Source: Bacteroidaceae bacterium (lineage in GTDB: Bacteria; Bacteroidota; Bacteroidia; Bacteroidales; Bacteroidaceae). From it: a DNA stretch of 5,539 nucleotides. Made by a program: the position numbers and the translations under genes. This document shows positions 1 through 5,468 of the stretch, in pieces (the first letter of the stretch is position 1; every line of letters starts with the position of its first letter). Under the pieces are notes generated by a model, which was not told where the DNA came from, made no database searches, and saw only the letters and a program-made list of their open reading frames with translations. The stretch lies in the NCBI GenBank assembly GCA_902362375.1, contig CABIVS010000023.1, forward strand, positions 1-5,539. The letters run 5' to 3'.

Positions 1-271
1 CAATAAAGGAAACTACGACGGTTACGAGACAGTGCAGCTATATCTTCGTGATATATATGCAGAGATTGCCCGTCCGGTGAAGGAGTTGAAAGGCTTTGAA
101 CGTATTTTCCTGAAGAGTGGTGAAAGTCGTGACATTAACTTCGTTATCACGGAAAATGATCTGAAATTCTATAATTCCGGTTTGGAATATATCTATGAAC
201 CAGGAGAATTTGATGTCATGGTAGGATCGAACTCCCGTGATGTACAAACCAAGCGGTTTAGAGCTGAATGA
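1..271 (+). CDS. GH3 beta-glycosidase (BglX-like), C-terminal fragment
   Basis: This is the 3' end of a gene that enters from the left edge; the frame is open from base 2 to the TGA at 269-271. The visible ~89 residues match the C-terminal fibronectin type III-like domain that closes GH3 beta-glucosidases and beta-xylosidases: a VQLYLRD strand, then RPVKELKGFERIFLKSGES, an LKFYN segment, and a closing EPGEFDVMVGSNS strand. That order is the usual end of periplasmic BglX-type enzymes. The GH3 catalytic domains lie outside the window, so the substrate (beta-glucoside or beta-xyloside) cannot be decided. The GTG at 32 is internal, because homologous sequence continues upstream of it. The next hydrolase gene starts 68 bp downstream on the same strand with no terminator seen between them, which suggests one operon. 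Family assignment is firm; specificity is unknown. Confidence 0.9.
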   Translation, partial: NKGNYDGYETVQLYLRDIYAEIARPVKELKGFERIFLKSGESRDINFVITENDLKFYNSGLEYIYEPGEFDVMVGSNSRDVQTKRFRAE

Positions 272-339
272 TGGATACAGTATAACTCAAAGGTGAAAAT
301 TAAAATAAATAGACTTGTATATTAATCAATTGAAATAAC

Positions 340-1437
340 ATGAAAAATAAATGGTGTGTTAGTGTTGCATTTTTATTCTTTTTAGTGGGGATATGTATAA
401 ATGCTTGTACGCAGGAGTGCAACTCCTCAAACAATAATCGTTGGTCAGAAGAGAAAATCCAGAAATGGTATGACGACCAGGATTGGCTGATAGGTTGCAA
501 TTATATTCCGGCAACAGCAATCAATCAGATAGAAATGTGGAGTGCGGATACTTTCAATCCTAAACAAATAGATAAAGAACTGTCATGGGCACATGATCTG
601 GGTTTTAATACCTTACGGGTTTTCTTAAGCAGTGTCGTATGGAAAAACGATGCGAAAGGCATGAAAAAACGTATGGATGAATTTCTGAATATTTGTAAGA
701 AGTACTCAATTCGTCCTATGTTTGTATTCTTTGATGACTGTTGGAATGCTGAATCTACTTATGGCAAACAACCAGAACCGAAGCCGGGAGTTCATAATTC
801 CGGATGGGTACAGGACCCTTCGTGTAGCTTGCGCAAGGATACACTGACTTTGTATCCTTTTCTACAAGAGTATGTCAAAGATATTATACGCACTTACGCT
901 CATGATGACCGGATATTGATGTGGGATTTGTATAATGAACCCGGAAATAGTAAACACGAGGAAACCTCTTTGTCTTTATTGACCAATGTTTTTCGCTGGG
1001 TACGCGACTGTAAACCGTCACAACCGATTACTGCCGGTGTCTGGGACTATAATTCTCCCCGCAAGAATGTTCTGAATGCATTTATGCTGAATCATTCGGA
1101 TATTATCTCTTATCATAATTACGATAATGAGGCACAGCATGCCGAGTGCATCAAGTTTCTAAAGATGCTTAACCGTCCGTTGATCTGTACCGAATATATG
1201 GCCCGCCGCAATGACAGCCGTTTTTGCAATGTCCTTCCTCTGATGAAAAAAGAAAAGGCCGGAGCTATTAATTGGGGATTTGTTGCAGGAAAGACAAATA
1301 CTATTTTTGCTTGGGATGAAGTGATTCCGTCGGGAGAAGAGCCGGAGTTATGGTTCCATGATATTTATCGTTCTAACGGAGTACCTTTTCAGCAGGAAGA
1401 AGTCGATTGCATAAAATCTCTGACAGGAAAAAGATAG
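340..1437 (+). CDS. Secreted GH5-like (clan GH-A) glycoside hydrolase
   Basis: A 365-residue predicted exported retaining endo- or exo-beta-glycosidase with one (beta/alpha)8 barrel. Residues 1-22 form a signal peptide (basic start, then hydrophobic FLFFLVGICI). INAC ending at Cys23 is an imperfect lipobox, so a surface or periplasmic lipoprotein is possible. Clan GH-A landmarks appear in order: NTLRVF with Arg93 on an early strand, WDLYNEP with Glu200 as predicted acid/base, SYHNY (258-262), CTEY with Glu285 as predicted nucleophile, and INWGF with Trp312 near the last strand. The 85-residue spacing of the glutamates suits the clan. It resembles proteins annotated as 'cellulase family glycosylhydrolase' or '1,4-beta-xylanase' in Bacteroides, but I cannot name a subfamily or substrate. 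The ATG at 340 is chosen because the signal peptide follows directly and an AT-rich stretch precedes it. A beta-mannanase, endoglucanase or another GH-A family remains possible. Confidence 0.85.
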   Translation: MKNKWCVSVAFLFFLVGICINACTQECNSSNNNRWSEEKIQKWYDDQDWLIGCNYIPATAINQIEMWSADTFNPKQIDKELSWAHDLGFNTLRVFLSSVVWKNDAKGMKKRMDEFLNICKKYSIRPMFVFFDDCWNAESTYGKQPEPKPGVHNSGWVQDPSCSLRKDTLTLYPFLQEYVKDIIRTYAHDDRILMWDLYNEPGNSKHEETSLSLLTNVFRWVRDCKPSQPITAGVWDYNSPRKNVLNAFMLNHSDIISYHNYDNEAQHAECIKFLKMLNRPLICTEYMARRNDSRFCNVLPLMKKEKAGAINWGFVAGKTNTIFAWDEVIPSGEEPELWFHDIYRSNGVPFQQEEVDCIKSLTGKR

Positions 1438-1456
1438 AATCCCGTATTCATTTTTC
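1427..1456 (+). terminator. Weak AT-rich hairpin at the end of the GH5-like gene
   Basis: GAAT (1437-1440) pairs with ATTC (1446-1449) over a five-base CCCGT loop. After a small asymmetric internal loop, GAAAAA (1427-1432) pairs with TTTTTC (1451-1456). The structure overlaps the TAG stop at 1435-1437 and is followed by T-rich sequence including six T at 1464-1469. It could weakly end the GH3/GH5-like transcript before the separate GH97 promoter. It is AT-rich and interrupted, so it may not act as a terminator. Confidence 0.25.
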
Positions 1457-1502
1457 ATTTCTGTTTTTTAGTTTTCATATAGGTTACTATAATATATTAT
1501 TT

Positions 1503-1510
1503 TATTTTTG
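1503..1510 (+). promoter_or_regulatory. Bacteroides-type -7 element (TAnnTTTG) for the GH97 gene
   Basis: TATTTTTG at 1503-1510 is a full match to the Bacteroides primary sigma factor -7 consensus TAnnTTTG and lies about 43 bases ahead of the GH97 ATG at 1553. That would give a short 5' leader of roughly 35-40 bases. A good -33 TTTG is not evident at the expected place near 1479-1483; only AGGTT is there. The site supports a separate promoter for GH97. It also argues against translation starting at the TTG at 1508, which would lie inside the promoter. Confidence 0.5.
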
Positions 1511-1552
1511 CATCATTCTTCTTATGATTTGATAACTACTATAATTAAAACC

Positions 1553-3547
1553 ATGAAAAAACTGAAGATTTTATTATTTCTATGTGTTGTCGCATGTACG
1601 CTTACGGTACAAGCACAAAAACAATTTACCTTGAACTCTCCGGATGGGAAACTCCAAACAACTATTACCGTCGGTGATAAGTTGACTTATGACATCCATT
1701 GTGACGGACGTCAGATACTGGCTCCTTCTCCGATTTCGATGACATTGGAGAATGGAGAAGTTTGGGGAGAGAAAGCAAAGTTGGCCGGCACTTCCGGGAA
1801 AAAAGTAGATCAGATGGTTCCTTCCCCTTTCTATCGCGCCAACGAACTAAGAGATTACTATAATGAACTGACTCTCCGGTTTAAGAAAGATTGGAACGTA
1901 GAGTTTCGTGCTTACAATGATGGTATTGCATATCGCTTTGTCAGCCGGTCGAAGAAACCTTTCAATGTAGTGGATGAAACTGTAGATTACCGTTTCCCGT
2001 CCGATATGGTAGCCTCTGTTCCGTATGTAAAAGCGGGGAAAGACGGTGATTACGAATCCCAATATTTCAATTCTTTCGAGAACACTTATACTACTGATCG
2101 ATTATCGAAACTGAATAAAAAACGTTTGATGTTTTTGCCATTAGTAGTGGATGCTGGTGAAGGTGTCAAGATTTGTATCACAGAATCCGGTTTGGAGAAT
2201 TATCCCGGTCTCTATTTATCTGCTGCTGAAGGGGAAAACCGATTGACGGGTCAATTCGCTCCCTATCCCAAGAAGACGGTGCAGGGCGGACACAATCAAC
2301 TTCAGATGTTGGTGAAAGAGCGTGAAGCTTACATTGCCAAAGTAGATAAACCCCGAAGTTTTCCATGGCGAATGAGCATTGTTACCACTTCCGATAAAGA
2401 TTTGGCGGCAAGCAACTTGAGCTATTTGTTGGCTGCTCCTTCCCGTCTGACGGATATTTCATGGATCAAACCCGGTAAAGTGGCATGGGATTGGTGGAAT
2501 AACTGGAACTTGGATGGCGTTGATTTTATCACCGGAGTAAATAATCCGACTTATAAAGCATATATTGATTTCGCTTCTGCAAACGGAATAGAATATGTAA
2601 TCCTTGATGAAGGTTGGGCAGTCAACCTGCAGGCGGATTTGATGCAAGTAGTAAAAGATATTAATCTGAAAGAACTGGTAGATTATGCAGCTTCCAAAAA
2701 TGTAGGTATCATTCTTTGGGCTGGTTATTATGCCTTCGATCGTGATATGGAGAACGTTTGCCGTTATTTTGCCGACATGGGAGTCAAAGGCTTTAAGGTC
2801 GATTTTATGGATCGTGACGATCAGTATATGACAGCATTCAATTATCGGGCTGCCGAAATGTGTGCTAAATATAAATTGATTCTCGATTTGCATGGAACGC
2901 ATAAACCGGCTGGCTTGAATCGTACCTATCCGAATGTGTTGAACTTTGAAGGGGTTAATGGCTTGGAACAGATGAAATGGAGTCCGGCTTCGGTCGATCA
3001 GGTGAAGTATGACGTACTGTTGCCTTTCACCCGTCAGGTTTCCGGTCCGATGGATTACACCCAAGGCGCGATGCGTAATGCTTCGAAAGGCAACTATTAT
3101 CCTTGTAACTCGGAACCTATGAGCCAGGGAACTCGCTGTCGCCAACTTGCTCTGTATGTGGTATTCGAGTCTCCTTTCAATATGCTGTGCGATGCGCCAA
3201 GCAACTATATGCGCGAACCGGAATCAACCGAATTTATTGCCAATATTCCAACCGTATGGGATGAAAGTATCGTGCTTGATGGCAAAATGGGAGAGTACAT
3301 TGTAACGGCGCGCCGGGCAGGAAATGTCTGGTATGTAGGTGGAATTACCGATTGGACGGCACGTGACATTGAAGTAGATTGTTCCTTCTTGGGCGACAAA
3401 ACATACGATGCTACATTATTTAAGGATGGAGTGAATGCTCACCGGGTTGGACGTGATTATAAATGTGAATCTTTCCGGATAAAGAATGACAGTAAGTTGA
3501 AGATTCATTTGGCACCCGGAGGCGGTTTTGCACTGAAGATCAAATAA
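1553..3547 (+). CDS. GH97 retaining glycosidase, probable alpha-galactosidase (BT1871-like)
   Basis: A 664-residue exported enzyme predicted to release terminal alpha-galactose (or the related beta-L-arabinopyranose) with retention of configuration. The signal peptide ends near residue 21 (TVQA|Q); Cys15 after VVA is an alternative lipobox. The GH97 layout is complete: N-terminal beta-sandwich (about 22-295), catalytic barrel (about 300-565, with WDWWNNW at 312-318), and C-terminal beta domain to 664. Asp417 in KVDFMD and Glu472 in VNGLEQ are 55 residues apart, exactly the spacing of nucleophile Asp415 and acid/base Glu470 of B. thetaiotaomicron BT1871. Glu211 (TESGLENYPG) and Glu466 (LNFEG) fit the calcium ligands known from SusB. 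Gly448 in LHGTHKPAG stands where inverting SusB has its base Glu508, so an inverting alpha-glucosidase is unlikely. The start is the ATG at 1553, followed at once by the signal peptide; the 15-residue extension to TTG 1508 is polar and would sit ahead of that signal peptide. Confidence 0.93.
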   Translation: MKKLKILLFLCVVACTLTVQAQKQFTLNSPDGKLQTTITVGDKLTYDIHCDGRQILAPSPISMTLENGEVWGEKAKLAGTSGKKVDQMVPSPFYRANELRDYYNELTLRFKKDWNVEFRAYNDGIAYRFVSRSKKPFNVVDETVDYRFPSDMVASVPYVKAGKDGDYESQYFNSFENTYTTDRLSKLNKKRLMFLPLVVDAGEGVKICITESGLENYPGLYLSAAEGENRLTGQFAPYPKKTVQGGHNQLQMLVKEREAYIAKVDKPRSFPWRMSIVTTSDKDLAASNLSYLLAAPSRLTDISWIKPGKVAWDWWNNWNLDGVDFITGVNNPTYKAYIDFASANGIEYVILDEGWAVNLQADLMQVVKDINLKELVDYAASKNVGIILWAGYYAFDRDMENVCRYFADMGVKGFKVDFMDRDDQYMTAFNYRAAEMCAKYKLILDLHGTHKPAGLNRTYPNVLNFEGVNGLEQMKWSPASVDQVKYDVLLPFTRQVSGPMDYTQGAMRNASKGNYYPCNSEPMSQGTRCRQLALYVVFESPFNMLCDAPSNYMREPESTEFIANIPTVWDESIVLDGKMGEYIVTARRAGNVWYVGGITDWTARDIEVDCSFLGDKTYDATLFKDGVNAHRVGRDYKCESFRIKNDSKLKIHLAPGGGFALKIK

Positions 3548-3558
3548 TAGCTACTTTA

Positions 3559-3587
3559 GGTTCTATATTCTATCTAAATATTGAACC
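3559..3587. other. Imperfect hairpin downstream of GH97
   Basis: GGTTCTATATT (3559-3569) and AATATTGAACC (3577-3587) form an 11-position stem with a single T-T mismatch around a seven-base loop. It begins 12 bases after the GH97 stop codon. No T tract follows on the + strand, so by itself it is not a standard intrinsic terminator. It may protect the mRNA 3' end or help the terminator 24 bases further on. Confidence 0.45.
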
Positions 3588-3611
3588 GGATTTGATAAGT
3601 TTGAAAATAGG

Positions 3612-3653
3612 TTCGATGCTGTATCAGTAAATTTGATACAGCATCGAATTTTT
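3612..3653 (+). terminator. Rho-independent terminator of the GH97 transcript
   Basis: TTCGATGCTGTATCA (3612-3626) and TGATACAGCATCGAA (3634-3648) are perfect 15-bp complements around a seven-base loop, followed directly by TTTTT (3649-3653). It lies 64 bases past the GH97 stop and reads in the GH97 direction. On the other strand the stem is followed only by a mixed CCTATTTTC, so any effect on hexokinase transcription would be weaker, although the stem itself is symmetric. Confidence 0.9.
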
Positions 3654-3658
3654 ATGAA

Positions 3659-3677
3659 CAGGTCGATTGAAGACCTG
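3659..3677 (-). terminator. Short hairpin downstream of hexokinase
   Basis: CAGGTC (3659-3664) and GACCTG (3672-3677) make a perfect 6-bp stem with a seven-base loop, 25 bases beyond the hexokinase stop. On the - strand it is followed by TTCATAAAAATT, which has no clean T run. It is therefore a weak terminator candidate for hexokinase, possibly acting together with the larger stem at 3612-3648. Confidence 0.35.
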
Positions 3678-3702
3678 CCGTGCAATGACAAATTGGAACG
3701 TG

Positions 3703-4911
3703 TCAGGATAATGCCGCAATACCTGTTCCTATCAGATTGGCATTATTCATACTTTTTATGTCGATCTCTACGTCTTCCAAACCAAATAAACTGAAGAGTT
3801 CCCGTAATTTCTCCATGACAATCATATTATAGTTTTTATCTTTTCTGTTCTTGCTCCAGAAAAGACTTCCTTCGGCAACCAGGCAAATTCTCCTTATCTC
3901 CTTATTGTATGACTTTAGCAACATGATAAGCCCTGTAAGTGAAGCTGCAACCAATTGCGCTGATCTGCCATATATCCACTGTGCTACCTGCACATACACT
4001 TCTTTATAAATATCGGGATAGTTCATGATAGAGGTAAGCTTTTGTGCATCGAATTTTTCTTCAAATTCTTCCAGAGGGAAAGTCGCTTTTAGAATGTCTC
4101 CCAAGTACATGCCGGATACAGCTTTCTCGAAACGTTGTCTTCCCGGATTGTCGGAGATTACATCTACCGTATTATCTACTGCAGTGAGGAATGGCGGATG
4201 GAAGTTCCCTGACTCCAGATTAACGGGAATCAAGCCATCGACCTTATGTGACGGACTTAACTTCTTAATTTTGTCAGCCGGAATAAAAGTAGCCATATTG
4301 GTGCCTGTTCCCACAATCAGACCTATATATGCATCGTAACTGTTGTCGGTAAGTCCTGCAAATAAACTGGCTACGGTGTCATTAAGCACTTTTATATTCG
4401 TAAACTTGATTTTATTTCTTTCGTTTAGATAGTCCAGCAAAGGCTTCCCTACCACTTCTCCAATCATCTCTTTTATGTCAACTCCTTTTGTCCAGCGTAA
4501 GAGTTTGGCATCTCCGCTTGGCACAGACTCTGTCGGATAAGAAAAGCAATATCCGATTGGCATTTCTTTCTCCCGTTTTATTCCGGTAATCATGTCTGCC
4601 AATTCTTTGAATAACTCTTCGCGGGTATAGCCGGGAGATTTCATAACCGACATGTCTTTCTTCCAACCATTGTTGGGGTGAATGGTTGGAGGAACTTTAC
4701 TGAAGTCAACGATTGCCACCCGATAATTGGTTCCTCCCAAATCAAGCACTAACGATTTACCATTAATACTACTTGCTTTCGGAGTGATAAAAGTTGGAAT
4801 GCATTGTATCTCTGCATTTTCAGTGTTCAATCCCTCTTCTACTTTTGCTTTGAATGAACGGGCAATTTCTTTGAGTTGCTCATTATCTAACTGAAAAATA
4901 TTCTTCTCCAT
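3703..4911 (-). CDS. Hexokinase (eukaryote-like, non-ROK type)
   Basis: A 402-residue cytoplasmic kinase predicted to transfer phosphate from ATP to glucose and related hexoses, feeding glycolysis. The hexokinase motifs appear in order: phosphate-1 loop LVLDLGGTNYRV (Asp57), sugar-binding FSYPTE (123-128), WTKG (140-143), catalytic LNDTVAS with Asp178, phosphate-2 GTGTNM (201-206), NLESGNF with sugar-binding Glu233, FEKAVSGMYLGDI with Glu262, adenosine segment LVAEGSLFW (344-352), and a GTGIAAL end. FSYP, TKG and SGMYLG mark the yeast/mammalian hexokinase family rather than the ROK glucokinases common in bacteria. It is shorter than one ~450-residue eukaryotic hexokinase unit. The ATG at 4911 (MEKNIFQL) is chosen because the frame above it to 4956 encodes a hydrophobic, AT-rich extension (MLFIYIIVYTIK) unlike a cytosolic kinase. 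It converges with GH97. No canonical TAnnTTTG promoter is seen directly upstream. Confidence 0.95.
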   Translation of the reverse strand: MEKNIFQLDNEQLKEIARSFKAKVEEGLNTENAEIQCIPTFITPKASSINGKSLVLDLGGTNYRVAIVDFSKVPPTIHPNNGWKKDMSVMKSPGYTREELFKELADMITGIKREKEMPIGYCFSYPTESVPSGDAKLLRWTKGVDIKEMIGEVVGKPLLDYLNERNKIKFTNIKVLNDTVASLFAGLTDNSYDAYIGLIVGTGTNMATFIPADKIKKLSPSHKVDGLIPVNLESGNFHPPFLTAVDNTVDVISDNPGRQRFEKAVSGMYLGDILKATFPLEEFEEKFDAQKLTSIMNYPDIYKEVYVQVAQWIYGRSAQLVAASLTGLIMLLKSYNKEIRRICLVAEGSLFWSKNRKDKNYNMIVMEKLRELFSLFGLEDVEIDIKSMNNANLIGTGIAALS

Positions 4912-4974
4912 GATATTGACTTTTATTGTGTATACTATGATATATATGAATAACAACTGAAAAGGAATTTTGCT

Positions 4975-5013
4975 CGGTCGGTCGGTATACGGTATATGGA
5001 TTCGGCCGGATTC
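4975..5013. repeat. GC-rich island of short direct repeats in the hexokinase leader
   Basis: CGGT occurs at 4975, 4979, 4983 and 4990. The last two belong to a tandem heptamer CGGTATA (4983-4989 and 4990-4996). Just beyond, GGATTC (4998-5003) and GGATTC (5008-5013) flank GGCC, giving a CGGCCG core palindrome at 5003-5008. The block stands out from the surrounding AT-rich sequence 64-103 bases before the hexokinase ATG. This is where an operator or leader-RNA element could act, but no binding protein is identified. Confidence 0.4.
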
Positions 5014-5098
5014 CTGATTTATCTCTTTCTTTTTTGCTCTTTCCTAAAAAATAACCTTTCGTTGAATTCAAGTTCTCCTGCAAATGATTTTTCATTTT

Positions 5099-5295
5099 CA
5101 TTTCTCATGTTCTCATAAGTGGTATGGTATTTGTTTGTAAATCAATAATATAATGCTATGAGAAATAAACTGTAAAATGGTATTTCTCATAGTATTTCCA
5201 TCATTTATCCTTAAAAAAGCTGCATTTCTCATCGGTTTCAACTCATTTCTCCTCTTATTCTCATACTCCTTTTATCTATTTTGCTCATTTCTCAT
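5099..5295. repeat. Cluster of ATTTCTCAT (ATGAGAAAT) motifs, partly 21-bp phased
   Basis: Exact CATTTCTCAT occurs at 5099-5108, 5223-5232 and 5286-5295. TATTTCTCAT is at 5181-5190, and the reverse-strand copy ATGAGAAATA is at 5158-5167. Related copies are CATTTATCCT at 5202, CATTTCTCCT at 5244, ATTCTCAT at 5257 and GTTCTCAT at 5109. The starts 5181, 5202, 5223, 5244 and 5286 all fall on a 21-bp step (the 5265 position is degenerate). The sequence between the motifs is not conserved. It could be a set of regulator sites on one DNA face or a decayed tandem repeat; function is unknown. Confidence 0.65.
5153..5195. repeat. Inverted repeat carrying the ATGAGAAAT motif
   Basis: CTATGAGAAATA (5156-5167) and TATTTCTCATAG (5181-5192) are perfect 12-bp complements separated by 13 bases. 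The match continues for three more positions outward with one G/T exception at 5155/5193, which would be a G-U wobble in + strand RNA. No T run follows on either strand, so it is not a normal terminator. It could be an operator for a dimeric regulator or an RNA stem upstream of hexokinase. Confidence 0.6.
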
Positions 5296-5404
5296 GCATG
5301 ATGGCTGTAGCTTTTTCCGGACTATCGCCGGACTTGCGATTATTCCTTTCCTTATGTCGTTTATTAATCAACTTCCTATTGTTTACTGCTTTCCTGTGTA
5401 TCAT
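5285..5404 (-). CDS. Possible small basic protein ORF (39 aa), speculative
   Basis: An ATG at 5404 opens a 39-codon frame ending in TGA at 5285-5287. The product is very basic, starting MIHRKAVNNRKLINKR and continuing through KSGDSPEKATAIM. It contains the only GC-richer codons nearby (TCC GGC GAT AGT CCG). AAGGTGA directly precedes the ATG, too close for a good Shine-Dalgarno. An in-frame ATG at 5443 leads into 12 codons (MKMIKEKHKDIR) and then a TGA immediately before this start, so a disrupted or two-part small gene is possible. The + strand is open in the same codon register, which weakens the case. I do not recognise the family; it may be chance. Confidence 0.18.
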   Translation of the reverse strand: MIHRKAVNNRKLINKRHKERNNRKSGDSPEKATAIMHEK

Positions 5405-5468
5405 TCACCTTATATCTTTATGTTTTTCCTTAATCATTTTCATTCCTTCCTACTACAGGGCAGACGCA

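Larger units (their letters stand above)
4912..5468. other. Long region upstream of hexokinase without a confident gene
   Basis: About 560 bases separate the hexokinase start from a possible gene end at the right edge. From the hexokinase side it holds, in order: an AT-rich leader (4912-4970), a GC-rich island with CGGT repeats (4972-5013), a purine-rich stretch on the - strand (5019-5095), a set of ATTTCTCAT/ATGAGAAAT motifs (5099-5295) including an inverted repeat, and a purine-skewed stretch with one small basic ORF (5285-5404). I found no CAAAnnTA (reverse of the Bacteroides -7 box) on the + strand here, so the hexokinase promoter remains unassigned. No tRNA, IS end or riboswitch-like fold is recognised. 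Confidence 0.6.

Noticed and set aside
1508..1552. TTG start for GH97 giving 15 extra residues
   Set aside because: The TTG lies inside the TATTTTTG promoter element, and the extra residues are polar and would precede a normal signal peptide that starts at ATG 1553.
2459..3145. Long - strand open frame (228 codons) opposite GH97
   Set aside because: It is antisense to the conserved GH97 catalytic domain, has no recognisable family signature, and is explained by the codon usage of the real gene.
4025..4339. + strand frame of 104 codons opposite hexokinase
   Set aside because: It overlaps conserved hexokinase motifs in antisense and shows no protein family features.
4912..4956. N-terminal extension of hexokinase from 4956
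   Set aside because: The 15 added residues are hydrophobic and AT-driven, unlike a cytosolic kinase; MEKNIFQL at 4911 is a natural start.
4926..4956. Sigma70-like TTGTTA...TATACA pair on the - strand ahead of hexokinase
   Set aside because: Bacteroides primary promoters use TTTG and TAnnTTTG, and an enterobacterial-like match in AT-rich DNA is easily due to chance.
5099..5295. CRISPR array or invertible promoter
   Set aside because: Repeat cores are only about 9-10 bases, spacers are about 11 bases, and there are no recombinase-type inverted repeats flanking a promoter.
5316..5332. TCCGG...CCGGA hairpin as a terminator
   Set aside because: The 5-bp stem has no T tract downstream on either strand (the + strand T run precedes it), and it also reads as the direct repeat CCGGACT, which fits the Ser-Gly-Asp-Ser-Pro codons of the small ORF.
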